The translations under genes and the position numbers were made by a program. From WLND01 sp040398845 (GTDB lineage Bacteria; Actinomycetota; Actinomycetes; S36-B12), in NCBI GenBank assembly GCA_040398845.1, contig JBBATH010000016.1:1-64000 (forward strand): a stretch of 64,000 bases of DNA. The letters are read 5' to 3'. Below, piece after piece: positions 51,833-60,315 of this stretch (positions are counted from its first letter, which is position 1; each line of letters opens with the position of its first letter). The notes below the pieces were generated by a model. That model searched no databases. It saw nothing but the letters and a program-made list of their open reading frames with translations, and was not told where the DNA came from.

Positions 51833-53494
51833 TCACCATCCGGACCAGATAGGTACGTCCGACTCGACGACCCGACCATCAGACGTGAACACGAGGAATC
51901 TGTCCAACGTCGCGGCGAACCAGCGGTCGTGGGTCACCGCAACCACCGTCCCATCAAAGGCATCCAGGCCGACTTCGAGCGCCTCTGCGCTTGCAAGGTC
52001 GAGATTGTCGGTCGGCTCGTCGAGGAGGAGGAGGGTCGCACCCGACAACTCGAGAAGGAGGATCTGCAGCCTCGCCTGCTGCCCGCCGGAAAGGGTGTCG
52101 TACACCTGCTCTGATGCCTCCGCGAGCTCGTACCGATCGAGAGCGCGAGCCGCTTGCTCACGTGCCATGCCGGATCGGTGACCATCCCCGCGGTGGAGGA
52201 TCTCCAGCAGGGTACGTCCGGCAAGGTCGGGGCGTACGTGGGTCTGGGCAAACCAGCCCGGCCGTACCCGGGCGCCGAGTCGAGCCATTCCGGAATGCCG
52301 GACGGGATCGATGACGACGTCGCCGACCGGCTGGTGCTCGGTATCTGGATCCGTGCCGCCCGCGGCGAGCAGCCGCAGCAGGTGCGACTTTCCCGAGCCA
52401 TTCGCACCGAGGATCGCGACCCGCTCACCAAACCACACCTCGACATCGAACGGCTTCGTCAGACCTGTGAGTTCAAGTTGCTCGCACACAATTGCCCGCT
52501 TGGCTGTCCGACCCCCGCGCAGGCGCATGCTCACCTGCTGTTCACGCGGAATACCGGACGGCGGGCCTGCCTCCTCAAACTTGCGCAATCGAGTCTGAGC
52601 CGCCTGATACCGAGACGCGAGCCCGTCGTTGAACTTTGCCTTCACCTTGAGTGTCTGTACGAGTGTCTTGAGCTTGACGTGCTCCTCGTCCCATCGCCGG
52701 TGCAGCTCCTCCAGCCGCGAGAAGCGCGCAGCGCGAGCTTCGTGGAAGGTGGCGAAGCCCGCACCATGGACCCATGCGGTGTTACCGGCAGCTCCGAGCT
52801 CGATGCCGATCACGTGGCTCGCGGCCTGGCTCAAGAGTTCGCGATCATGAGAGATGAGGAGCACTGTCTTTGGCGTGGTGCGAAGCTGCTCTTCGAGCCA
52901 CAGCTTCCCTGGCACGTCCAAATAGTTGTCGGGCTCGTCGAGGAGGAGCACTTCATCGTTACCACGCAACAGGTATTCCAAGACAATGCGCTTTTGTTCA
53001 CCACCGGAGAGGGTTCCCACCGAACGCCAGCGCACCCGGTCAAACGGCTCCCCGATCGCTGCGACCGTCACGACGTCCCAGAGCACTTCTGCGTCGTATC
53101 CGCCGGCGTCAGAAAAATCGGTGATGGCGTGCGCATACGCCATCTGCGTGGCCTCATCCTCGCGGTCCATCATGAGGACCTCCGCTTCATCAAGCGCCGC
53201 CGCCGCCTCTCTCAGCCGCAGAGGGCTCATTTGGACGAGGAGATCGCGAACCGTCCCCTCCGTCATCTGTCCGATGAATTGGCGCATGAAGGTGAGCCCA
53301 CCACTTGCGACGATGGAGCCCTGCTCCGGCTCAATGTCGCCCGCGATCATCCGCATCAGCGTGGTCTTGCCCGCGCCATTCGCGCCCACAAGCGCTGCCG
53401 TCGCCCCCTCTGGTACCCGGAACGTCACATCGTCAAGAAGCACCCGGCCGTCCGACAGTGAGTAGGTAACGCGCTGGACGTCAATGTGACTCAC
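51833..53494 (-). CDS. ABC-F family ATPase
   Basis: A soluble protein with two ABC ATPase domains and no membrane part. The first has LVGANGAGKTTLMRMIAG (Walker A), LSGGEQKR (signature) and LLLDEPDNYLD; the second has LGANGSGKSHLLRLLA, LSGGQQARLQ and LLLDEPTDNLD. The linker (about 240-320) is rich in charged residues and would reach the ribosome. ABC-F proteins act on the ribosome and some protect from antibiotics; the specific role is not known. The GTG at 53494 overlaps the cupin stop codon and gives 553 residues. Confidence 0.93.
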   Translation of the reverse strand: MSHIDVQRVTYSLSDGRVLLDDVTFRVPEGATAALVGANGAGKTTLMRMIAGDIEPEQGSIVASGGLTFMRQFIGQMTEGTVRDLLVQMSPLRLREAAAALDEAEVLMMDREDEATQMAYAHAITDFSDAGGYDAEVLWDVVTVAAIGEPFDRVRWRSVGTLSGGEQKRIVLEYLLRGNDEVLLLDEPDNYLDVPGKLWLEEQLRTTPKTVLLISHDRELLSQAASHVIGIELGAAGNTAWVHGAGFATFHEARAARFSRLEELHRRWDEEHVKLKTLVQTLKVKAKFNDGLASRYQAAQTRLRKFEEAGPPSGIPREQQVSMRLRGGRTAKRAIVCEQLELTGLTKPFDVEVWFGERVAILGANGSGKSHLLRLLAAGGTDPDTEHQPVGDVVIDPVRHSGMARLGARVRPGWFAQTHVRPDLAGRTLLEILHRGDGHRSGMAREQAARALDRYELAEASEQVYDTLSGGQQARLQILLLELSGATLLLLDEPTDNLDLASAEALEVGLDAFDGTVVAVTHDRWFAATLDRFLVFTSDGRVVESDVPIWSGW

Positions 53495-53847
53495 AGTACG
53501 GTGTCTTGGCGACGGCTGATCCATACTTTCCGCAGGGGCTCAGTGATCTCCCAGCGGGTTCGCGCGCCCGCGTGCAGGAATCCGATCACCCCGGGCGCCA
53601 GTTCGATGGCCCCACCCTGCTCACATGTGACCCGCCCTCGACCGCTGATGACGACGAACACCTCGCTGGCCTCACTGTCAGTCGATATCCCCGTTGAGTG
53701 CTCCCACACACCCACCTCGATGCCGTCGAACGACTGTAGGCGGACACCACCGGTTGAGACTCCATCAGTCACCGAGAGTTCGGGGGGGAGCGCGAAATGT
53801 TCCAAGGTGAGGGCGCCTGCGCCGACAGAACTGACCACGACAGACAC
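53491..53847 (-). CDS. Cupin-domain protein
   Basis: A 118-residue protein with a cupin barrel: GVWEHSTGISTDSEASEVFV, ISGRGRVTCEQGGAIELAPG, and a final strand RWEITEPLRKVWIS. This resembles DUF861/EutQ-like cupins. The usual metal-binding His residues are only partly present (His in WEHSTG, Glu in SEVFV), so metal binding is uncertain. It lies 15 bp after truA and overlaps the ABC-F gene by 4 bp, so it belongs to that transcript. Confidence 0.8.
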   Translation of the reverse strand: MSVVVSSVGAGALTLEHFALPPELSVTDGVSTGGVRLQSFDGIEVGVWEHSTGISTDSEASEVFVVISGRGRVTCEQGGAIELAPGVIGFLHAGARTRWEITEPLRKVWISRRQDTVL

Positions 53848-53862
53848 CGTAAGGCTCGGTCC

Positions 53863-54672
53863 TCAGCAGCTCGAGACTGCGGTCCCTGGAGACCGCAACG
53901 AACGCGTGATGGCCTGCCGCGCGCCTAGCTCATGGGTGGGCGGATACCCGACCTCTTCGAGGATGAGTGGGTAGGCCGGCATCACAGCCACCCAAGGCGT
54001 CCGGGCACGTCCAGCGAGAACCTCGGCGGGCCACCCGATCGGCTTCCGTCCATCACCGACAGCCAGGAGCGAACCCACGATGCTGCGCACCATGGACCTG
54101 CAGAAGGCGTCGGCCTGAATATTCAGCACCGCCGTTCCGCTCGGTTCACGTTCCCAATTCAGAAGGGTGACGTCTCGAATTGACGTCGCCCGCTCGCGAT
54201 ATTTGCAGAACGCGGTGAAATCATGCTCACCGACGAGGCTCTCTCCCGCCTCATTCATGACGTCGAGATCGAGCCGCCGAAACCACGGCATCGCTACATG
54301 CCGAACGAGGGGATCGGGACCGCACGGATCATCGCTTACACGATAGCTGTAGCGCCGCCACAGGGCGCTGAACCGGGCGTCGAAGCCCTCCGGGGCCACG
54401 GTGACCGTCCAGACCCGAATATCGTTTGGCAGGGCCCGATTTACGCGCCCGGCATCGAAGTACCAGTCCCAATGCGGGAGGGCAACATCAAGGTGGGCAA
54501 CCTGCCCGCGCGCATGGACACCCGCATCAGTGCGGCCGGCACACGTGATGGCGCAAGGCGCGCGCAAGATCTGGGAGAACACGCGCTCTAGATCACCCTG
54601 AACAGTCCTCAGGTCCTTTTGGCGGGCCCAGCCTGAAAACTCCCTGCCATCGTAGGAGATGTCAAGACGCAT
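53863..54672 (-). CDS. truA: tRNA pseudouridine synthase TruA
   Basis: TruA makes pseudouridine at tRNA positions 38-40. The 269 residues start MRLDISYDGREFSGWARQ and have the catalytic Asp in CAGRTDAGVHARGQVAHLD. FCRSMVRSIVGSLLAVGDGR near the C-terminus is also conserved. truA after rplQ is the usual order in this operon. Confidence 0.96.
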   Translation of the reverse strand: MRLDISYDGREFSGWARQKDLRTVQGDLERVFSQILRAPCAITCAGRTDAGVHARGQVAHLDVALPHWDWYFDAGRVNRALPNDIRVWTVTVAPEGFDARFSALWRRYSYRVSDDPCGPDPLVRHVAMPWFRRLDLDVMNEAGESLVGEHDFTAFCKYRERATSIRDVTLLNWEREPSGTAVLNIQADAFCRSMVRSIVGSLLAVGDGRKPIGWPAEVLAGRARTPWVAVMPAYPLILEEVGYPPTHELGARQAITRSLRSPGTAVSSC

Positions 54673-54679
54673 GCGAAGC

Positions 54680-54710
54680 AGCCCGCCCCCTGATGATCCG
54701 GAGGCGGGCT
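54680..54710 (-). promoter_or_regulatory. Stem-loop between rplQ and truA
   Basis: AGCCCGCC (54680-54687) pairs with GGCGGGCT (54703-54710) around a 15-base loop, 7 bases before the truA start codon. It has no U tail. It could lower truA translation relative to rplQ. Confidence 0.45.
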
Positions 54711-54731
54711 GGCTGACAACGTGCCGTGCTG

Positions 54732-55298
54732 TCAGGACTTCTCGTTCGTGTCGTCCGTGGTGGGCTCTTCGGAGTCCACCGAATCCGCCTCGCCACCATC
54801 CGACTCAGCAGCGCCCAATTCGTCAACAACCGCCTCTACCGCTGACTCCAAGGCCACCGTTTGCTCGACGACCACGGGTGCCGACTTCTCTTTGGCCGCC
54901 CGCTTGGTCGCTGCAGTTGCCTCAGCAACGGTCTGCTCGGCAAGCGGCTCGCATAGTTCAATGACCGCCATGGGGGCGTTGTCGCCCTTTCGCGGACCGA
55001 TCTTGGTAATCCGGGTGTACCCACCCTGACGGTTTTCGAATCGTGGACCGATCTCCGTGAAGAGCGTGTGGATCACCGACTTGTCGCGGACGACCGTCAT
55101 CGCCCGGCGCCGAGCGTGCAGGTCACCTCGCTTCGCGAATGTGATGAGGCGCTCGGCCAACGGACGAAGGCGCTTGGCCTTGGCCTCGGTGGTCGTGATC
55201 CGCCCATGCTGGAACAGCGCAGTGGCGAGATTCGCCAGCATCAACCGCTCATGGGCCGGACCACCGCCGAGGCGGGGACCCTTCGTTGGCGTAAGCAT
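54732..55298 (-). CDS. rplQ: 50S ribosomal protein L17 with long acidic tail
   Basis: L17 sits near the exit tunnel. The conserved part (about 1-120) starts MLTPTKGPRLGGGPAHERLM and includes RLITFAKRGDLHARRRAM and YTRITKIGPRKGDNAPM. A C-terminal tail of about 65 residues is rich in Ala, Glu and Asp (ESDGGEADSVDSEEPTTDDT). Such tails are frequent in actinobacterial L17. It follows rpoA by 43 bp. Confidence 0.97.
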   Translation of the reverse strand: MLTPTKGPRLGGGPAHERLMLANLATALFQHGRITTTEAKAKRLRPLAERLITFAKRGDLHARRRAMTVVRDKSVIHTLFTEIGPRFENRQGGYTRITKIGPRKGDNAPMAVIELCEPLAEQTVAEATAATKRAAKEKSAPVVVEQTVALESAVEAVVDELGAAESDGGEADSVDSEEPTTDDTNEKS

Positions 55299-55341
55299 TG
55301 TCGTTCTCCTGTCGAGAGTCGTTCAGTCGTTGGGGTAGTGG

Positions 55342-56370
55342 TTAGAGCTGCTCGTCCTCGGCAAAGGCGAGATCGGCGTCGTCGTCGTCGTCGTAGTAGA
55401 CGGCTGCACCCGGGTCGAAGCCGGGCGGGCTGTCCTTAAGCGCGAGGCCCAAACTCACGAGCTTCACCTTGACCTCGTCGATCGACTTCGCCCCGAAGTT
55501 GCGAATATCGAGCAGGTCAGCCTCACTGCGGGTGATGAGTTCGCCGACCGTGTGAATACCTTCGCGCTTGAGGCAATTGTACGAACGCACCGTCATATCA
55601 AGCTGCTCGATCGGGGTCGAGAGCTGCTCGGCCACAAAAGCATCCGTCGGAGACGGACCGATGTCAATGCCCTCCGCCTCAAGGTTCAGCTCGCGTGCAA
55701 GCCCAAACAGCTCGACGAGCGTCTTCCCTGCGGACGCAACAGCGTCGCGTGGCCGCATGGACTGCTTGGTCTCGATGTCAACGACGAGCCTGTCGAAGTC
55801 CGTGCGCTGCTCAACACGCGTCGCCTCGACCTTGTAGGTGACCTTGAGGACCGGGGAGTAGATCGAGTCAACGGGGATCCGTCCGATCTCCTGACCCGGC
55901 TGCTTGTTCAAGGTTGCCGAGACGTAACCGCGACCCCGCTCAACGACGAGTTCAATTTCGAGCTTCCCCTTGCCATTTAACTCAGCGATGTGCAGATCGG
56001 GGTTGTGCACCTCGACGCCCGCAGGCGGCTGAATATCAGCCGCAACCACCATGCCTGGTCCCTGCTTGCGCAGGTACATGACGACCGGCTCATCATGCTC
56101 CGACGACACCACGAGTTGCTTGATGTTCAAAATGAGTTCGGTGACATCTTCCTTGACGCCCGGCACGGTCGTGAACTCATGGAGCACGCCGTCGATCCGG
56201 ATGCTTGTCACTGCTGCGCCAGGGATGGACGAGAGCAGGGTGCGGCGAAGCGAGTTGCCGAGGGTGTACCCGAACCCCGGCTCCAGCGGCTCGAGCACGA
56301 AGCGCGAGCGGAATTCGCTGATGGGCTCCTCGGAGAGCAATGGGCGCTGGCTAATCAGCACGATGTACAT
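55342..56370 (-). CDS. rpoA: RNA polymerase alpha subunit
   Basis: Alpha nucleates assembly of RNA polymerase and contacts DNA and activators. The 342 residues hold the N-terminal dimerisation domain (FVLEPLEPGFGYTLGNSLRR) and the C-terminal domain (SYNCLKREGIHTVGELITRS, LLDIRNFGAKSIDEVK). The end is acidic (YYDDDDDADLAFAEDEQL). The start at 56370 gives MYIVLISQRP. It follows rpsD in the alpha operon. Confidence 0.98.
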   Translation of the reverse strand: MYIVLISQRPLLSEEPISEFRSRFVLEPLEPGFGYTLGNSLRRTLLSSIPGAAVTSIRIDGVLHEFTTVPGVKEDVTELILNIKQLVVSSEHDEPVVMYLRKQGPGMVVAADIQPPAGVEVHNPDLHIAELNGKGKLEIELVVERGRGYVSATLNKQPGQEIGRIPVDSIYSPVLKVTYKVEATRVEQRTDFDRLVVDIETKQSMRPRDAVASAGKTLVELFGLARELNLEAEGIDIGPSPTDAFVAEQLSTPIEQLDMTVRSYNCLKREGIHTVGELITRSEADLLDIRNFGAKSIDEVKVKLVSLGLALKDSPPGFDPGAAVYYDDDDDADLAFAEDEQL

Positions 56371-56450
56371 CCTTCCCGTGACGACCGCGATATGACGTCA
56401 CGATTCTGCTGGCGAACGAAGCCCGGGCCTGAAGAGGCCCGGGCACATGA

Positions 56451-57077
56451 CTACTTGGAGTACAGCTCGACGATCAGCTGCTCGTTGACAGGGGTATCGA
56501 TGGCCTGACGACCGGGCAGCGAGTGAACGAGGATCCGCATCTTCGACGGAATGACCTCGAGCCACGCTGGCACGATCCGCTCACCGATCTCGGCGTGCGC
56601 GATGACGAACGGAGTCATCTCGCGCGAACCAACTCGAACCTCGACGATGTCGTTGGGCGACACTCGATAGGACGGGATGTTCACCTTGTGGCCATTGACA
56701 GTGAGGTGTCCGTGGGTGACGAACTGCCGCGCCATATCACGAGACTTCGCGAACCCTGCGCGGAAGACCACGTTGTCCAAGCGGGACTCGAGGATCTGCA
56801 ACAGGTTCTCGCCGGTCTTGCCCGACTGGCGCTGCGCCTCCTTGAAGTAGTTCGAGAACTGCTTCTCGAGAACCCCATACATACGCGTTGCCTTCTGCTT
56901 CTCGCGCAGCTGGAGCAGGTACTCGCTCTCCTTGGTCCGGCCACGACCGTGCTGGCCCGGAGGGTAGGGACGCTTCTCAAAGGGGCACTTCGGCGACTCG
57001 CACTTGGAGCCCTTGAGGAACAACTTCATCTTCTCGCGACGGCACCGCTTGCAGTCGGCGTCTACGTAACGCGCCAT
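56451..57077 (-). CDS. rpsD: 30S ribosomal protein S4
   Basis: S4 begins assembly of the 30S body. The 208 residues have an N-terminal Cys cluster for zinc (CKRCRRE, then CESPKCPFEKR) and an S4 RNA-binding domain (RLDNVVFRAGFAKSRDMARQ, TVNGHKVNIPSYRV). The C-terminus reads VNEQLIVELYSK. The zinc-bound form is the usual C+ type. Confidence 0.98.
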   Translation of the reverse strand: MARYVDADCKRCRREKMKLFLKGSKCESPKCPFEKRPYPPGQHGRGRTKESEYLLQLREKQKATRMYGVLEKQFSNYFKEAQRQSGKTGENLLQILESRLDNVVFRAGFAKSRDMARQFVTHGHLTVNGHKVNIPSYRVSPNDIVEVRVGSREMTPFVIAHAEIGERIVPAWLEVIPSKMRILVHSLPGRQAIDTPVNEQLIVELYSK

Positions 57078-57108
57078 AAGTCAATATCTCCTGTGATTCT
57101 GCGCGCGG

Positions 57109-57519
57109 TCAGACGCGACGACGCTTGGACGGGCGGGTGCCGTTGTGCGGAACGGGCGTGACGTCAGCGATGGAGCCGACCTCGAGGCCAGTTGCCTGCA
57201 GCGAACGGATTGCGGTCTCGCGGCCGGAGCCTGGACCTTTCACGAACACATCGACCTTGCGCATGCCGTGCTCCATCGCGCGACGCGCGGCAGCTTCCGC
57301 TGCGAGCTGCGCTGCGAAGGGCGTCGACTTGCGGCTGCCCTTGAACCCCACCTGACCGGCGCTGGCCCAAGCGATGACCGCACCCGTGGGATCGGTGATC
57401 GAGACAATCGTGTTGTTGAACGTGCTCTTGATGTGAGCGTGACCGTGGGCCACGTTCTTCTTTTCCTTGCGGCGGATCTTCTTCGCGCCCGCGGCCTTGG
57501 AACCTGCCTTTGGTGCCAT
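57109..57519 (-). CDS. rpsK: 30S ribosomal protein S11
   Basis: S11 forms part of the 30S platform. The 136 residues have a basic Ala/Lys N-terminus (APKAGSKAAGAKKIRRKEKK), then HAHIKSTFNNTIVSITDPTG, SSRKSTPFAAQ-like GSRKSTPFAAQLAAEAA, and the end PHNGTRPSKRRRV. It lies between rpsM and rpsD as usual. Confidence 0.98.
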   Translation of the reverse strand: MAPKAGSKAAGAKKIRRKEKKNVAHGHAHIKSTFNNTIVSITDPTGAVIAWASAGQVGFKGSRKSTPFAAQLAAEAAARRAMEHGMRKVDVFVKGPGSGRETAIRSLQATGLEVGSIADVTPVPHNGTRPSKRRRV

Positions 57520-57563
57520 AAGTCGTTATCTCCTGGTTCGTTTGAGGAAGTGAGCCGGTCGGC

Positions 57564-57941
57564 CTATTTGCCGACCTTCTTCTTGCCAGCCACTGTCTTA
57601 CGCGGGCCCTTGCGGGTGCGCGCGTTCGTGTGGGTGCGCTGGCCACGAACCGGGAGACCGCGACGGTGGCGGAGTCCCTGGTAGCAACCAATCTCGACCT
57701 TGCGCCGGACATCGGCGGAAACCTCACGACGAAGATCACCTTCGACCTTGAGGTGTGCATCGATCCAGTCGCGTAGGGCGAGAAGTTGATCGTCACTGAG
57801 GTCCTTGGACTTCAGGTTCGGGCTAATGCCCGTGGCCTCGAGGGCCTTCACAGCCTGCGATCGGCCGATTCCATAGATGTATGTGAGGGCGATTGCCATG
57901 CGCTTTTCGCGTGGTAGATCGACACCGACAAGACGTGCCAT
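57564..57941 (-). CDS. rpsM: 30S ribosomal protein S13
   Basis: S13 lies in the head of the 30S subunit and contacts the P-site tRNA. The 125 residues start MARLVGVDLPREKRMAIALT and include GLRHRRGLPVRGQRTHTNAR and the basic tail. The ATG at 57941 matches the family; the reading to 57968 adds nine residues. The 213 bp between rpsM and rpmJ (57942-58154) contain only weak inverted repeats. Confidence 0.98.
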   Translation of the reverse strand: MARLVGVDLPREKRMAIALTYIYGIGRSQAVKALEATGISPNLKSKDLSDDQLLALRDWIDAHLKVEGDLRREVSADVRRKVEIGCYQGLRHRRGLPVRGQRTHTNARTRKGPRKTVAGKKKVGK

Positions 57942-58154
57942 GTGGCGTTCTCTTTTCTTTCTCAGCACGAGGTTTCGAAAGGGGATCCGATCCAGCCCGC
58001 CAAGGCTGGTCTTCGGCCTCGTGACCGAAGGTGTCGTCCTCGCGTGTTCGTGTGCCTGCGAGGGGTCGGGATCTCCTATGGTTCCGAAGCCCGGGTTGTC
58101 TCCCCGGTCAACGGCGCGAACACGCGCTGGTGCGCTGCTCGCTCGTCAGACTGA

Positions 58155-58268
58155 CTAGCCCTGACGCTGCTTGTGTCGAGTGTTCTCGCAGATGACCATG
58201 ACGACGCCGTGACGACGGATGACCTTGCACTTGTCGCAGATCGGCTTGACGCTGGGGTTGACCTTCAT
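58155..58268 (-). CDS. rpmJ: 50S ribosomal protein L36
   Basis: A 37-residue protein: MKVNPSVKPICDKCKVIRRH, then GVVMVICENTRHKQRQG and a TAG stop. The Cys-x2-Cys (11, 14), Cys27 and His pattern binds zinc, the C+ form of L36. It lies between infA and rpsM, its standard place. Confidence 0.97.
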   Translation of the reverse strand: MKVNPSVKPICDKCKVIRRHGVVMVICENTRHKQRQG

Positions 58269-58307
58269 CGTGGCTCTTTCTCGAGTACGCGGCTGCGGTG
58301 GGACGGA

Positions 58308-58529
58308 TTACTTGTAGCGGTAGACGATTCGGCCGCGGGTGAGGTCATACGGGGAGAGTTCTACGACCACCCGATCATCAGGAAGGATCCGGATGTAGTG
58401 CATCCGCATCTTCCCGCTGATGTGCGCGAGAACCTTGTGCCCGTTGTCCAACTCCACGCGGAACATTGCGTTTGGCAATGACTCGGTGATCGTGCCCTCG
58501 AGCTCGATCGCGCCGTCTTTCTTGCCCAT
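58308..58529 (-). CDS. infA: Translation initiation factor IF-1
   Basis: IF-1 covers the A site during initiation. The 73 residues start MGKKDGAIELEGTITESLPN and form one S1-like OB domain (MFRVELDNGHKVLAHISGKM, RVVVELSPYDLTRGRIVYRY). The ATG at 58529 is the family start. The 393 bp upstream, up to map, hold the promoter region and repeat copy C. Confidence 0.98.
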   Translation of the reverse strand: MGKKDGAIELEGTITESLPNAMFRVELDNGHKVLAHISGKMRMHYIRILPDDRVVVELSPYDLTRGRIVYRYK

Positions 58530-58765
58530 ACCCTCAGCTTCCGTCCGCCTGAGCCAATCTCCAAGTGGAGGCCCCCTCACGGGAGCGCAGGCACACCACG
58601 TTTGATCACGCAAAGACACCCGATGTACCGGGGGAAGTTGAGCGGACGAACGGGGAAGCCCCACATCAGCCTTCGAAGTGTACGCGGCAACGTCCGTCCC
58701 TCATAATCTGGGGGTGGTCAATCCGCTATTCGCAAACCCGGAACCAGAAAACTGGTGGGCACGAT

Positions 58766-58886
58766 GGATGAAATGACCGTAAACACCACCATCTGACCAC
58801 TCCACTGGTCATTCAAACCAGAATCCGGCTGAAATGACGGGGCAGGTCGGGGGGGCAGGTCGGGGGGGCGGGGGTGGGGGGCGGGG
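58766..58886 (+). repeat. Hairpin/G-tract element, copy C
   Basis: The 77-base core (58766-58842) aligns without gaps with copies A and B: arm 1 GGATGAAATGACC (58766-58778), arm 2 region CACCATCTGACCAC, arm 3 GGTCATTCAAACCAG (58807-58821), arm 4 CCGGCTGAAATGAC (58825-58838). The hairpin is weaker here because arm 3 has drifted. The G tract (58839-58886) has runs of 4, 7, 7, 5, 6 and 4 G, and CAGGTCGGGGGGG occurs twice in tandem (58843-58868). It lies 36 bases after the map stop codon, in the opposite orientation to map. Confidence 0.85.
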
Positions 58887-58922
58887 AGTTCGGAATCTTT
58901 GGTTCCTTCATCCCTGACGTCG

Positions 58923-59705
58923 TTACAGGTGGACGTCGTCCAGCGCGGTGAGCACCCAGGGGCCATCCTCAGTGATAGCCACAGTGTGCTCCCAGTGAGC
59001 GGCGTAGCGCTTATCTGAAGTCACCACCGTCCACCCGTCCGAGAGCACGCCCACCTCACTACTGCCGAGGCACACCATCGGCTCGATCGCCAGCGCCATT
59101 CCCACCTTCAAATGCGGCCCTTGCCCCGCCTTGCCGTAGTTCGGCACTGGCGGGTGCATGTGCATGCTCGTCCCGATGCCGTGCCCGACGTACTCCTCAA
59201 CGATTCCGTAGTCACCTGCCTCGTTGATGACCCCCTCGACCGCATGGCCGATGTCTGACAGGCGCCCCCCCGCTCTCGCCTGCGCAAGCCCGGCCCACAT
59301 CGACGCTTCGGTAACTCGAGAAAGCTCGGCTACCTCAGGTGCGACGTCACCAACGAGCACGCTCATGGCAGCATCCCCATGCCAGCCTTCGACGATGGCT
59401 CCGCAATCCACGGAAATGAGGTCACCATCGAAAAGGATGCGGGGACCCGGAATGCCATGCACCACCTCGTCGTTCACCGAGGTGCAGATGACAGCAGGGA
59501 AACCGTGATAGCCCAGAAAGGATGGGGACGCCCCCATGCGCAGGATGTTCTCGTGAGCAATGGTGTCGAGTTCTTTAGTGGTGATGCCAGGCCGGACCGC
59601 GTCGGCAACGAGTTGGAGGGTTGTCGCAACGACAAGACCCGCCTGACGCATCAAGGCGATCTGCGGCACGGATTTGATTTCAATCGACTCGCGCTTGCGG
59701 AACAT
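58923..59705 (-). CDS. map: Methionine aminopeptidase, type I
   Basis: Map removes the initiator Met. The 260 residues carry the five metal ligands in order: Asp of ISVDCGAIV, Asp of WHGDAAMSV, His of YVGHGIGTSMHMHP, Glu of AIEPMV and Glu of HWEHTVAI. The length is typical for type I. It follows adk by 28 bp in the spc operon. The codons around the start give MFRKRESIEIKS. Confidence 0.97.
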   Translation of the reverse strand: MFRKRESIEIKSVPQIALMRQAGLVVATTLQLVADAVRPGITTKELDTIAHENILRMGASPSFLGYHGFPAVICTSVNDEVVHGIPGPRILFDGDLISVDCGAIVEGWHGDAAMSVLVGDVAPEVAELSRVTEASMWAGLAQARAGGRLSDIGHAVEGVINEAGDYGIVEEYVGHGIGTSMHMHPPVPNYGKAGQGPHLKVGMALAIEPMVCLGSSEVGVLSDGWTVVTSDKRYAAHWEHTVAITEDGPWVLTALDDVHL

Positions 59706-59733
59706 CGGGCTTTTCGCCCCTTCTACAGTTGAA

Positions 59734-60303
59734 CTACGCGTTGACGCCGAGTGCCTCGAGCACCCGGCCGCTCACATCTTCGACGGGTCCCATGCCACTC
59801 ACCTGGACTAGCAGGCCGCGCTTCTCGTACAGGGCAGTCAGCGGAGCGGTTGCATCGAAGTAAAGCTCGAGCCGACGCCTGATGACGTCTTCGCCGTCGT
59901 CGGATCGACCCTGCTCAACTGAGCGCCTCACCAGCCGGCTCACCACCTCATCAACATCGACCGTCAACTCAACGACCTTGTCAACACCGGCGCCCGTGCC
60001 CTCAAGTACCGAGTCAAGCTCATCTACCTGCTCCAAGGTGCGAGGGTAACCGTCCAGAAGGAAGCCAGCACTGCAATCCGCCTGTGACAAGCGGTCACGC
60101 ACCATGGCATTCGTGAGACCGTCGGGAACGTACTCACCGGCATCCATGTACGCCTGAGCCTGAACTCCGAGAGGCGACCCCTGGGAGACATTCGCCCGGA
60201 AGATATCGCCCGTTGAGATGTGGGGGACGCCTATTGCGGCCGCCAATACAACAGCCTGCGTACCCTTACCCGCACCGGGCGGGCCCATGATGACCAGACG
60301 CAC
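59734..60303 (-). CDS. adk: Adenylate kinase, short form
   Basis: Adk interconverts AMP, ADP and ATP. The 189 residues start MRLVIMGPPGAGKGTQAVVL (P-loop) and include HISTGDIFRANV, FLLDGYPRTLEQVDEL and a short LID (RRSVEQGRSDD), the actinobacterial short type without a zinc-binding LID. It lies between secY and map, as in most actinobacteria. Confidence 0.97.
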   Translation of the reverse strand: MRLVIMGPPGAGKGTQAVVLAAAIGVPHISTGDIFRANVSQGSPLGVQAQAYMDAGEYVPDGLTNAMVRDRLSQADCSAGFLLDGYPRTLEQVDELDSVLEGTGAGVDKVVELTVDVDEVVSRLVRRSVEQGRSDDGEDVIRRRLELYFDATAPLTALYEKRGLLVQVSGMGPVEDVSGRVLEALGVNA

Positions 60304-60315
60304 AGCAGAACCCCC

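Noticed and set aside
52154..53461. 435-codon plus-strand frame opposite the ABC-F gene
   Set aside because: Antisense shadow of a clear ATPase with both Walker motifs on the other strand.
54732..55298. Long tail of L17 as a fusion to a second protein
   Set aside because: The tail is low-complexity and acidic, as often seen in actinobacterial L17.
57942..58154. Regulatory RNA or small gene between rpsM and rpmJ
   Set aside because: Only weak short inverted repeats and no coding pattern or known leader motif were seen.
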